DNA of 64,000 nucleotides from Phycisphaeraceae bacterium (GTDB lineage Bacteria > Planctomycetota > Phycisphaerae > Phycisphaerales > UBA1924), in assembly GCA_026126305.1 (NCBI GenBank), contig JAHCJI010000002.1, positions 62,001 through 126,000 on the forward strand, written 5' to 3'. This document shows, piece after piece, positions 26,982 to 34,667 of the stretch (its first letter is position 1; the number at the start of each line of letters is the position of its first letter). The notes beneath the pieces are model-generated. The model searched no databases. It saw only the letters and a program-made list of their open reading frames with translations, and was not told the DNA's origin. A program made the translations under genes and the position numbers.

Positions 26982-27812
26982 TTACTCGCAGCCCCGGGCG
27001 AAGGCGTTCTGATATGCCAGGAAGTCGAAGATGGTCAGGGTGCCGTCGCCGTCGAAGTCGGCTTCGCTCGCGCCCACGGCAAAGAGGTTCTGGAACAGCA
27101 GGAAGTCGAAGGCGGTCAGGGTGCCGTCGCCGTCGAAGTCGGCCAAGCAATCAAGTGGTCGCAGCGTGAGCCAGACGTCGTGTCGGGCGCTGTCGGACAG
27201 CCTGCCCGCGCCGTCGTGGCCGATCTCGAAGGCGGCGTTGGCCTCGAACGTGTACTCGCCGGGTTGGAGCGTGAGCTGCCAGATCCAGGACGGCGCGCCG
27301 GGCACGGGCGGGCCGCTGACGATGACGCCTTCGGGGCCGGTCAGTGTGCCGGGGGCGTACGCGCCGTACTCCAGCTCATCGAACAACCCCGGCTGGACCC
27401 TCAGGTCGAGCCGGGCGGCACGGACGATCTCGAAGCGGACGTACTGGCTCCACGAACCCGCGGCGACGCGTCGCGGCGTGCTGGGTAAGGACGAGCGTTC
27501 CAGGTCGAAACTGGCCTGCGCCTCGAGCGTGAGCGTCGTGGACCGCAGCAGCCTGCCGCTGACACGGGCGATGCTCGAAGCCCTGGGCACACCGGCCACA
27601 CCCCCGACCTGGGCCTCGGTCCGCGCGAGCGGGAAGGGCTGGGATGGGTCGCTGTCGGTGTCGTCGGCCACCAGCGGTGTCGGTGGCGCGTGGACCTCTG
27701 CCCGCGACGCCGTGGCGACCTCGGACTCGATCACTCGGAAGAATACCTGTCCCCGGCACACCGGTGCCAGGGCACCACCGAACAGTGCGATCCAGAACAT
27801 TTCCCTTCTCAT
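26982..27812 (-). CDS. Secreted protein with GC-type dockerin repeats, unknown main domain
   Basis: Protein of 276 residues. Signal peptide about 1-20 (MRREMFWIALFGGALAPVCRG). The middle 190 residues are beta-rich with no family I recognise; PPTPLVADDTDSDPSQPF is followed by strands such as SGRLLRSTTLTLEAQASFDL. Two C-terminal repeats, DFDGDGTLTAFDFLLFQNLF and DFDGDGTLTIFDFLAYQNAF, end in ARGCE. Start 27812 has GGGAGG 4-5 bases upstream. Confidence 0.82.
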   Translation of the reverse strand: MRREMFWIALFGGALAPVCRGQVFFRVIESEVATASRAEVHAPPTPLVADDTDSDPSQPFPLARTEAQVGGVAGVPRASSIARVSGRLLRSTTLTLEAQASFDLERSSLPSTPRRVAAGSWSQYVRFEIVRAARLDLRVQPGLFDELEYGAYAPGTLTGPEGVIVSGPPVPGAPSWIWQLTLQPGEYTFEANAAFEIGHDGAGRLSDSARHDVWLTLRPLDCLADFDGDGTLTAFDFLLFQNLFAVGASEADFDGDGTLTIFDFLAYQNAFARGCE

Positions 27813-27917
27813 GGGGCCTCCCGGGGAATCGCTCCCCTGCCTGCCGAATGCTTCCGCCCATCGGTGTCGGCTTGCGGGTGTGCTACCGCCCATGTCGCCC
27901 CCGGTTGCGGCAGGCGC

Positions 27918-28118
27918 TCAGCCCCCGCCCACCAGCGTCACGATCTCCACCGTGTCGCCATCGGCCAGCTCGTGGCTCGCGTGGCGTCCCTTGGGCACCA
28001 GGGCCTTGTTCACCTCCGCCGCGCACGCCGTCGAGGCCAGGCCCAGTTGCTCGAGCAGGCCGGCCACGCTCGTGCCGGCGGGGGCCTCGTGCGGCTGGCC
28101 GTTGACGGTCAGGGACAT
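27918..28118 (-). CDS. thiS: Sulfur carrier protein ThiS
   Basis: Ubiquitin-fold sulfur carrier of 66 residues for thiamine thiazole synthesis. Begins SLTVNGQPHEA, contains the conserved LLEQLGL and DGDTVEIVTLVGGG, with the C-terminal Gly-Gly that is thiocarboxylated. ATG 28118 matches the family N-terminus; ATG 28139 (73 residues) is possible. No thiG, thiF or thiH is next to it, so it stands alone, divergent from the lipoprotein gene. Confidence 0.88.
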   Translation of the reverse strand: MSLTVNGQPHEAPAGTSVAGLLEQLGLASTACAAEVNKALVPKGRHASHELADGDTVEIVTLVGGG

Positions 28119-28194
28119 GGTCTGCGTCGCCGGTGCCATGGGCGATGGTACCCCCGCTGTCACGGACGATGGGCAGGACGCGTAACCTCTTGGT

Positions 28195-29022
28195 ATGAAC
28201 CCCATGCCCTTGTGCCGGTGGATCGGGATCGGTATCGTGGCGGCGGCCCTGCTGCTGCCCGGCTGCAAGCGTCAATACTCCCAGGAGAGCCCCGAGGCCC
28301 TGCTCGACTCGGCCCGGCAGATGGTCCTCGACGGCAACGCCCGCCGCCTGAGCGAACTGGTTTTATCCCAGAGCGACGGCGAGGCCCTGGTGGTCGACCG
28401 CCTGGGCCGCACGATGGGGGCCCTCCAGCGGCTGGGCACGGCCGTCAACAACGCCTTCCCGCTCGAGGTCGAGCGCATCCGCCAGCAGGCCGACCAGGCC
28501 GCCGCCAGCGGCGAGATCAACAGCCTCATCGGCCGGGCGCTCACCGCCCAGGGCGGCGTGGCCCGCGGTGCGCCACGCGCCGTGCGAGACCAGCAGCGGA
28601 TGCGTCAGGGCGTCGACGGCGTGGTGCGAGAGCTGCTGGCCGATCCCTACGGCTGGCTCGAACGCCACGGCGACAAGCTCCAGCCGCTGCGCATCACCGA
28701 CGACCTGGTGGCCCTCACCTGGCAGGACAAGCCCGTGCTGGGCCTGCGACTGGTCGAGCAAGATGGCAAGTGGTACTTCCAGTTGCCGCTGGACCTGCCG
28801 GCCCTGCGCCGCTTCCTGCCGCAGAACGACGCCGAGTTCGAGATCTGGGGCGAGCTGGTGGCCAGCATCCACAACGTCCTGCTGGACCTTGCCATCGAGG
28901 TGGAGCAGGGCAAGCACAAGAGCCTGGAGAGCGTCGCCGCCACCGCGGGCGAGTACGCCCTGCCCACGGCCATCATGGTCATGATCGCCTACGGCAAGGC
29001 GCTGGAAGATCGCGGGAGATGA
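28195..29022 (+). CDS. Putative lipoprotein of unknown function
   Basis: Protein of 275 residues with a lipoprotein signal (hydrophobic stretch then LLLPGCKR, lipidated Cys at about residue 24). The mature part is mostly helical and charged: SPEALLDSARQMVLDGNARRLSEL, an alternating helix region, then LVALTWQDKPVLGLRLVEQDGKWYFQLPLDL resembling a small beta unit of the kind found in NTF2-like domains, and a final hydrophobic helix. I do not recognise a family. No clear Shine-Dalgarno. Divergent from thiS. Confidence 0.75.
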   Translation: MNPMPLCRWIGIGIVAAALLLPGCKRQYSQESPEALLDSARQMVLDGNARRLSELVLSQSDGEALVVDRLGRTMGALQRLGTAVNNAFPLEVERIRQQADQAAASGEINSLIGRALTAQGGVARGAPRAVRDQQRMRQGVDGVVRELLADPYGWLERHGDKLQPLRITDDLVALTWQDKPVLGLRLVEQDGKWYFQLPLDLPALRRFLPQNDAEFEIWGELVASIHNVLLDLAIEVEQGKHKSLESVAATAGEYALPTAIMVMIAYGKALEDRGR

Positions 29023-29041
29023 GCGGGGGGCGTCGGGCGCT

Positions 29042-29074
29042 GGGAAGAAGGCACTGGGCATCGGGCATCGGGCA
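29042..29074. repeat. Dispersed short repeat with triple GATGCCC motif (copy 2)
   Basis: Inverted copy of the repeat at 12015-12047: GGAAGAAGG followed by three GGGCATC-type units, 30 of 33 bases identical. Lies just after the lipoprotein stop, in the spacer before the zinc-ribbon membrane protein. Confidence 0.7.
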
Positions 29075-29173
29075 TTGGGGACTTTTCAGGCGCTGCGGGA
29101 CGTGCGGATCGAACACGGCTCGCGTCACGCCCGTCTTGTATCGGTAGGAACCAGACCAACCGGAGCCCGGCGC

Positions 29174-29986
29174 ATGCGAACCCGCTCCACACGCATCGTG
29201 CTCGTGACAACGGGCTGCCTGGCGTTCGGCCTGGCCGTATCGGTCGCCCTCGCGTGGGCGCTGTGCCTGTGGCCGACACGCAACCTGGGCAACACCTTCC
29301 AGTTGGGCGTGAACAGCCGCCCCGATGGCGAGCGGTCGTCCCACACCGTGTACCACTGGAGCAACACCAGGAGCGTGGGCTTCCGCCACGTGGCGATCTG
29401 GCAGATCCCCGGGCACGAGCCGATCAACCGCCACGCCGCGCGGCGCATGCGGGAACAGATCCACGCGGGCAAGGCGGGTCTGCCGCCCGACCAGCGCGCC
29501 GCGGGGCCATACGTCGAGCCCGCGTGGCCATCGTGGCTGCCGACGCTCCCAGAGGACGAGACCGAGCGCGCCCAGTGGGGCGCGCGGGCGGCGGGCTGGC
29601 CCTTGCCCTGCCTCGCGTCGCGTTCATCGGCGACAAGCACCGGGCCGGGGGCGGGCACCCGCCAGACCTCCTGGTCCATGCGCCTCATCCCCGCGACACC
29701 CACCAGCGGCGCAGCGCCGCAAGACCCCGACCGCGGCGCCGTCCCGCTGCGTCCGCTGCCCCTTGGCCTGGCCGCCAACACCCTGCTGTTCGCCTCCCCG
29801 CTGATCATCGTGCTGGTCGTCGTGCCCACCGCGCGCGGCACCATCCGCCGCCGCCGCGGCCTCTGCCCCGCGTGCGGCTACGAACGCCGCGGGCTCGAAC
29901 CCGGCCAGCCCTGCCCCGAGTGCGGGCAGGCGCGGGCCAACACCGAAACACGGACGCACCGGGGCAGGGCTCGAGCGAAGGCTTGA
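29174..29986 (+). CDS. Membrane protein with C-terminal zinc ribbon
   Basis: Protein of 270 residues. An N-terminal membrane helix (about 7-32), a long exported or lumenal hydrophilic region (about 40-205), a second membrane helix (about 208-230), then a short cytoplasmic tail with LCPACGYERRGLEPGQPCPECG, a four-cysteine zinc ribbon. This arrangement (two helices around a soluble domain, zinc ribbon at the end) recurs in planctomycete proteins of unknown function. ATG 29174 begins right before the first helix; an open frame continues upstream but without signals. Confidence 0.75.
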   Translation: MRTRSTRIVLVTTGCLAFGLAVSVALAWALCLWPTRNLGNTFQLGVNSRPDGERSSHTVYHWSNTRSVGFRHVAIWQIPGHEPINRHAARRMREQIHAGKAGLPPDQRAAGPYVEPAWPSWLPTLPEDETERAQWGARAAGWPLPCLASRSSATSTGPGAGTRQTSWSMRLIPATPTSGAAPQDPDRGAVPLRPLPLGLAANTLLFASPLIIVLVVVPTARGTIRRRRGLCPACGYERRGLEPGQPCPECGQARANTETRTHRGRARAKA

Positions 29987-30120
29987 GCGAGCAGGGCATC
30001 GGCCCCGGCGTGCCCGCGGGCGGCGCTTTGTCTGTCGTGCACGGGGCTCTCTCGCGGGCGCTTGGGGTCGATCATGGGCATCGATGGCACGCGCCCCGCG
30101 GGGGGGTCTTCTCCCCTCCG

Positions 30121-30196
30121 CCCCATTGCCAGTTGCCCATTGCCAATTGCCACGAGCACCGCTTGGCGATCGTGGCAATTGGGAGTTGGCAATGGG
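30121..30196. repeat. Imperfect inverted repeat of TTGCCCATTGCC type
   Basis: Left arm at 30122-30153 is built from overlapping CCATTGCCA and TTGCCAATTGCC units; right arm at 30171-30196 is its approximate inverse (GTGGCAATTGGGAGTTGGCAA). The loop is about 17 bp. It lies in the spacer between two convergent genes, next to the REP-like pair. Confidence 0.7.
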
Positions 30197-30237
30197 AAGT
30201 TCTGAACAAACACCCATGAGACCAATGCCCTCCGGCT

Positions 30238-30343
30238 CCCTCTCCCCGTCTTCGGGGAGAGGGCGGGGGTGAGGGGTCTTCGAGTACCACGGGCGCCCGC
30301 AAGACCCCTCACCCCAACCCTCTCCCCGCGGACGGGGAGAGGG
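30238..30343. repeat. REP-like pair (two inverted 43-bp elements)
   Basis: Two elements face each other: 30238-30280 and 30301-30343, 39 of 43 bases complementary. Each is itself a hairpin (CCCTCTCCCCG pairing with CGGGGAGAGGG) followed by GGGGTGAGGGG-like sequence. This is the usual architecture of bacterial interspersed REP doublets. Located between convergent genes ending at 29986 and 30421, where it may also serve as a bidirectional transcription stop. The rest of 29987-30420 holds no gene. Confidence 0.85.
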
Positions 30344-30420
30344 GGCAAGAAGGGCCTCGGGCCTTTGTTCAGAGGCTCCAATGGGCAATCGGGAAGGGGG
30401 AGAAGAAGGCCCCCGCGCGG

Positions 30421-31116
30421 TTACCCCGCTTCCTTCCCAGAGGTTTCCACGGGCCCGATCGCGCCGGCGATGCCCTGCTGGTTGCCGCCCGCGCCCAGGG
30501 GCAGGGTCACCGGCAGCGAGAACGCGCTGGGCCCGCCCACGCGCTCGGCCCGCACGCGGTAGCCCACGCTGGCGAAGCCGCTGGGCGTGGCCTGGTCGAC
30601 GAAGGCGCGCTCCGAGACGGTCACCAGCGTGGCCCACGGGCCGGTCTGCCCGGTGGTGCTGGTGGTGCGGCGCTGCACGGTGAAGACGGTGCCGCCCAGG
30701 CGGGTGCCCTCCCAGGCCAGGTTGGCCCGGCCCTCGGTGTCCAGGACGATCCGCAGGTCGGTGGGCACCGGCGGCGGGCCCAGGGGCTCGCGCGGCTTGG
30801 GCGGGGCCACCGACGCCAGGGCGTAGATGGCGCTGGGATCGGCGCTGTTCTTGGCCGTGGTGTTGATGGTGCGCAGGGCCGAGCGCCCGTTGTCCACCGC
30901 GCCGGCGATGGCCCCCAGCCAGGTGACGTGGGCGTTCTTGGCTTCCTGCCGCTTCTGCTGGTAGTCGTCGTAGGCGGCCCGGGCCGCCTCCGTGCTGGTG
31001 GCCACGGCCACGGCCTGCTCGATGCTGAGGTTCAGCGCGGCCTGGTTGTCGGCCCAGGTGCCCGCGCGGGCCTCGAGATACTGCAACTGCGCATACTTCT
31101 TTCGCGGTAAACTCAT
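30421..31116 (-). CDS. Hypothetical protein with fibronectin-III-like C-terminal domain
   Basis: Protein of 231 residues without a signal peptide. Residues about 1-105 look helical and charged (YLEARAGTWADNQAALNLS, a region rich in Ala and Gln). A Pro-rich hinge (PPKPREPLGPPPVPTDL) leads to a fibronectin-III-like sandwich of about 80 residues (LRIVLDTEGRANLAWEG, FTVQRRTTS, YRVRAERVGGPSAFS). ATG 31116 has GGAG upstream; an open frame runs further upstream but without signals. Function unknown. Confidence 0.65.
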   Translation of the reverse strand: MSLPRKKYAQLQYLEARAGTWADNQAALNLSIEQAVAVATSTEAARAAYDDYQQKRQEAKNAHVTWLGAIAGAVDNGRSALRTINTTAKNSADPSAIYALASVAPPKPREPLGPPPVPTDLRIVLDTEGRANLAWEGTRLGGTVFTVQRRTTSTTGQTGPWATLVTVSERAFVDQATPSGFASVGYRVRAERVGGPSAFSLPVTLPLGAGGNQQGIAGAIGPVETSGKEAG

Positions 31117-31389
31117 ATCCGGCTCCGGAACAGGGCCCGGGCGATCGCACGGATCGTGCGCCATCGCCGGGCGGGTTGTCGCGGCCACGCCCACCATGGA
31201 CGCCGGCCACGAACCGGTCATCGACGCGCCCAGCGGCCGGCTCCACCAGAAATCACAGGAATCCGAAAAAAGATCTTCCACCGCCCCCCGGCGAGGGGCA
31301 GAACCGTGGGATTCTCGGACTCGGGCGGCGAAAAACCGCGTGTTCTGCCATCTTTATCGGCCCGCGACCGCCCGGGCACGCCGCCGTGG

Positions 31390-31675
31390 ACGCCCGCACC
31401 GCGGCCGTGCATGCTTGCACCGCGGCCATGCAAGCTTGCACCGGATCCGTGCAAGCTTGCACCGCGGCCGTGCATGCTTGCACCGAAGCAATGCAAGCTT
31501 GCACCGAAGCAATGCATGCTTGCACCGCGGCCGTGCATGCTTGCACCGAAGCAATGCAAGCTTGCACCGCGGCCGTGCATGCTTGCACCGCGGCCGTGCA
31601 TGCTTGCACCGAAGAAATGCAAGCTTGCACCGCGGCCGTGCAAGCGTGCACCGCGGCCGTGCGGGCCCGCACCGG
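31390..31675 (+). repeat. 21-bp tandem minisatellite, about 13 units
   Basis: Units of 21 bp built from (ATGCTTGCACC or AAGCTTGCACC) plus GCGGCCGTGC or GAAGCAATGC; twelve well-conserved copies at 31411-31662 with one diverged copy on each side. Junctions create the 14-bp palindrome GTGCAAGCTTGCAC or the near-palindrome GTGCATGCTTGCAC. Two spellings of each half are mixed along the array. Open in several frames for the same arithmetic reason as the array at 10945, with no start signal. The surrounding spacer (31117-31875) shows no gene; 31680-31875 is only GC-rich sequence. Confidence 0.95.
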
Positions 31676-31875
31676 GCGTCAGCGTTCGGGAAGGGCTGGG
31701 GAGTTTGGCGGCGGGCATGGGGGATCGGGCCACGGGCATCGGCAAGGAAAGAACGCCACCGGGGCGCGGCCGCTGCGCGGTGGCCCGCTTCGCCCCCGCC
31801 CGCGGGGCAAGCAAGCCTCGCCCGCGCGAGGGGCACGGGCCGGGGCCCCCCCGGCGGGCGGCGGGTTGCCGGGGC

Positions 31876-33837
31876 TCAGCGGGCCCGCAGGACGGCGGCG
31901 GCGGTCCCGTAGGTGTGGTGCTCGGCGGTTGTTTTGTGCCAGGCCAGGTAGGCGGGGATGTCGGCCCGGTTCCAGTCGATGGGCCCCTGGGGACGCCCGG
32001 CGGCGAAGCGCGGGTGGTTCCACAGGTCGCGCTCGAACTCGGCCATGGTCAGGGCCCGGCCGTTCCAGGCGGGGAAGGCCATGCCCAGGTCCGGCTCGCA
32101 GATGTCAAAGGACATGGCCAGGACCCCGCCGGGGACCAGGACGCGGGCGATCTCTTCGAGGGCGCGTTTCTTGTCGGGCTGGTGCTCCACGACGCTCAGG
32201 CTGGTGACCAGGTGGGCGGTTTCGTCCGGGGCGGGGATGGCCTCGTCGTCGGTGAAGGCCCAGTCGACACGCACGCCCAGGCGGCGGCGCAGGGCGTCCC
32301 ACTGCGCCTCCATCCCGCGGGCGGTCTCGACGAGCGTGACGCGGGCGCCCAGGGTTGCCAGCCACCAGGGCATGGGGCTCATCTCGCTGCCCAGGTCGAT
32401 GATGCGCAGGCCCGCCAGGGGCAGGGGCTCGACGGCGTGGTACCAGAGCCAGGGGTACTCCCAGACCTTCGACCAGGTCTCGAAGGTGCGCAGGCCCAGC
32501 GGCCGTGCGAAGGCGTTCAGCCCGGCCATGAAGGACGTGAAGGCCCCGCTGCGCAGCTGCGCCATGCTGGCCAACCGGGCCGTGGGGGCGGGGCAGGGCA
32601 CGCCCAGGCCCGCGGGAACGTCGCCGGCGGTGGTGGTGGGCGGTGGGGGGGGGGGGGGCGGTGGGTGGCCGGCTTCCAGCAGCGTGAGCGTGCGGGCGAT
32701 GTCGAGCCGGTCGCGCACCGCCCGCAGGCCCCGGGCGTGGTCGTCGCTGGCCGGGGCGATGGAAGCCGGCAGGCCCGCGTAGGCCAGGGCGATGGCCACG
32801 GGGGCCATGGGGGCGGGCAGCGCGGGCACGGCGTCGGGGCGCCCGGCGGCGTGGGAGAGCAGGGCGGCGGCCTGCTCGGCGCGCAGCCGGGGATCGCCGG
32901 GCCCGCCCCCGGGCACGAAGGCGGCCAGTTGCTCGCCCAGCCGCGCCGCCGCGCTGGTGCTCGGGGGCAGCGTGGGGCGGGGACCGATGGGGCCGGGCCT
33001 GCCCGGCGGCGACCAGAGGCCGGCGACCGTTGCCAGGGCGTCGCGCAGGGGCGGCTCGAAGTGGTCCAGGCCCGCGCCGATGCGGCCGGTGACGATCCGC
33101 CCGTGCTGGGCCACGTCGGTGCTGCCCCATTCCCAGGCGGGCAGGTGGTGGGCGCTGGGGTTGTATTGGAGCATGGCCGGGTCGAAGGGCTCGCCCAGGA
33201 AGTCCAGGAGCCCGCCCAGCACGGCGGCGGGCTCGCACACCAGGCGCTCGTAGGTCAGGTGGAAGTGGGGCTTGTCGGCCAGGAATCGCTCGATGCGGCG
33301 GTTCCAGCCGGCCCAGCGCAGCGTGGCGGCCAGGGGCGTGGCGTCGGTGGTGGCCTGCCGGCTCAGGCGCAGCGAGCGCTCGTAGACCGGGGCGATGCCC
33401 TTGCGGTGGTCGGCGATGCTGGTGGTGCTGTGGGCCACGTCCAGGGCGTCGCGGGTGATCCAGACGCAGGCGGCGTCGGGGACGATGGCGTGCAGGGCCT
33501 CGAGGTGCAGCAGGTTGTTGGGCGTCTTCTCGGCCCACCGCCGCTTGCCCCGCGCCCGGGCGTAGGCGCCCAGCACGCCGTCGAGCATGCGGCGGGCGGC
33601 GTCGTGGACGACCGAGGCGGGTTGCCGGTAACTCTTGCAATAGCCGTGCTCGGGCTCGACCATGGCACGGACCAGGCCCAGCAGGCTCGCGGGCTGGTGC
33701 TCGGCCAGCCAGGGGGTCTCGGGCCCGCAGGCGATGTGGGGGTGGGCGTCCAGCAGCGTGCGCAGCAGCGTGGTGCCGCTGCGCGGGACGCCCAGGATGA
33801 AGATGGGCGGCGGTGCCTTGGGTGTCTGTTCGTTCAT
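31876..33837 (-). CDS. Sulfotransferase-methyltransferase fusion protein
   Basis: Protein of 653 residues. Residues about 10-275 are a sulfotransferase: PAPS loop ILGVPRSGTTLLRTLLDAHP (15-34), AEKTPNN, ITRDALDVAHSTTS (127-140), LTYERLVCEP. A linker follows, with HPPPPPPPPPTTT at 391-403. Residues about 420-653 are a SAM-dependent methyltransferase: LRIIDLGSEMSPMP (477-490), VTSLSVVEHQ and ARVLVPGGVLAMSFDI. The two domains would modify the same glycan or lipid, inferred from the operon. ATG 33837 overlaps the stop of the preceding sulfotransferase gene (ATGA). The linker codons contain a C14 tract. Last gene of the polysaccharide-type operon. Confidence 0.85.
   Translation of the reverse strand: MNEQTPKAPPPIFILGVPRSGTTLLRTLLDAHPHIACGPETPWLAEHQPASLLGLVRAMVEPEHGYCKSYRQPASVVHDAARRMLDGVLGAYARARGKRRWAEKTPNNLLHLEALHAIVPDAACVWITRDALDVAHSTTSIADHRKGIAPVYERSLRLSRQATTDATPLAATLRWAGWNRRIERFLADKPHFHLTYERLVCEPAAVLGGLLDFLGEPFDPAMLQYNPSAHHLPAWEWGSTDVAQHGRIVTGRIGAGLDHFEPPLRDALATVAGLWSPPGRPGPIGPRPTLPPSTSAAARLGEQLAAFVPGGGPGDPRLRAEQAAALLSHAAGRPDAVPALPAPMAPVAIALAYAGLPASIAPASDDHARGLRAVRDRLDIARTLTLLEAGHPPPPPPPPPTTTAGDVPAGLGVPCPAPTARLASMAQLRSGAFTSFMAGLNAFARPLGLRTFETWSKVWEYPWLWYHAVEPLPLAGLRIIDLGSEMSPMPWWLATLGARVTLVETARGMEAQWDALRRRLGVRVDWAFTDDEAIPAPDETAHLVTSLSVVEHQPDKKRALEEIARVLVPGGVLAMSFDICEPDLGMAFPAWNGRALTMAEFERDLWNHPRFAAGRPQGPIDWNRADIPAYLAWHKTTAEHHTYGTAAAVLRAR
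32645..32658 (-). repeat. C14 homopolymer inside the fusion gene (potential slippage site)
   Basis: Fourteen consecutive G on the given strand (C on the coding strand) encode part of the poly-proline linker. A gain or loss of one or two bases would keep the sulfotransferase domain but put the methyltransferase domain out of frame. Confidence 0.85.
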
Positions 33838-34667
33838 GGCGACACCGCCGGGATGGGGATGCGGCCGCCGGCGGGCTCGTAGCCCATGGCCCGCAGGGTG
33901 TTGCCGGCGATGGCCTCGGCCTCGGGCGGCGGCGGCAACTCGCTGGCGGCGGGGTTCTTGCGTTCGATGCGTCCCCGGGCCCATCGCTGCATGGCGCTGC
34001 CGCCCTCGGGCAGGGCCAGGTGTTCGCCCAATCGCGTGGCGACGGCCTGTGGGTTGGCCAGCAGGTCTTCGTAGCGGACCATGAGCACGCGGCCGGGGCC
34101 GATGGCCGCGACGTGCTCGGCGGCGACCTGGACGCTCAGGCGCCACTCGAGCAGGCCCTTGGCCAAGTTGTTGGTACACAGGGCCAGTTCGGCGTCGAGG
34201 CCGCGCTGTTTGGCCAGTTGCTCGAGGAGCTTCCACTTTCGGTCGCCCGGGCCGTACCACTGGCCCGCTTCGACGCGTCTTGCGATGGAGCGGGCGACCT
34301 CGACGCCGTGGCGGACGATGGTGACGATGGGCGCGTGGGGTGCCAGGGCGGCCAGGAATCGCAGGCGGAAGTTGTTGAGGGCGACCTTCTCGACCAGGAG
34401 GGAAGCGCTGCCGCGTTTCTGTTGCGCGTTGCGCCAGAAGGCGGCCGGGTCGCCCCCGGGGAGGTCGTGCTCGGTGAGTTCGATGCGGTTGTCGCGGTCG
34501 CGGGTGTCCTCGCGCAGGCCCCATGCGTCGCACTGGGGGAAGGGCCCGATCCAGAACGGGAAGTCGTCGTTGAGATAGCGCACCGACGGGCTCGCGCCGA
34601 TCATCTGCCCGAGGATGGTCGTGCCGCTGCGGCCGCAGCCGGTCAGGAAGGCGATGGGCTCGCTCAC
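33834..34667 (-). CDS. Sulfotransferase family protein
   Basis: Protein of 277 residues. PAPS-binding loop FLTGCGRSGTTILGQMIGASP at the N-terminus, TIVRHGVEVARSIARRVE for the 3'-phosphate site, and VRYEDLLANPQAV near the C-terminus. GTG start at 34667 overlaps the ABC ATPase stop (GTGA). Predicted cytoplasmic sulfation of a sugar or lipid carrier in the envelope polysaccharide pathway; acceptor unknown. Confidence 0.88.
   Translation of the reverse strand: MSEPIAFLTGCGRSGTTILGQMIGASPSVRYLNDDFPFWIGPFPQCDAWGLREDTRDRDNRIELTEHDLPGGDPAAFWRNAQQKRGSASLLVEKVALNNFRLRFLAALAPHAPIVTIVRHGVEVARSIARRVEAGQWYGPGDRKWKLLEQLAKQRGLDAELALCTNNLAKGLLEWRLSVQVAAEHVAAIGPGRVLMVRYEDLLANPQAVATRLGEHLALPEGGSAMQRWARGRIERKNPAASELPPPPEAEAIAGNTLRAMGYEPAGGRIPIPAVSP

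Noticed and set aside
31390..31675. CRISPR array
   Set aside because: Units are directly tandem with no unique spacers, and no cas genes are present.
31156..33882. Plus-strand open frame of about 908 codons through the minisatellite and the fusion gene
   Set aside because: It combines the repeat array with antisense of the sulfotransferase-methyltransferase; no signals or domains.
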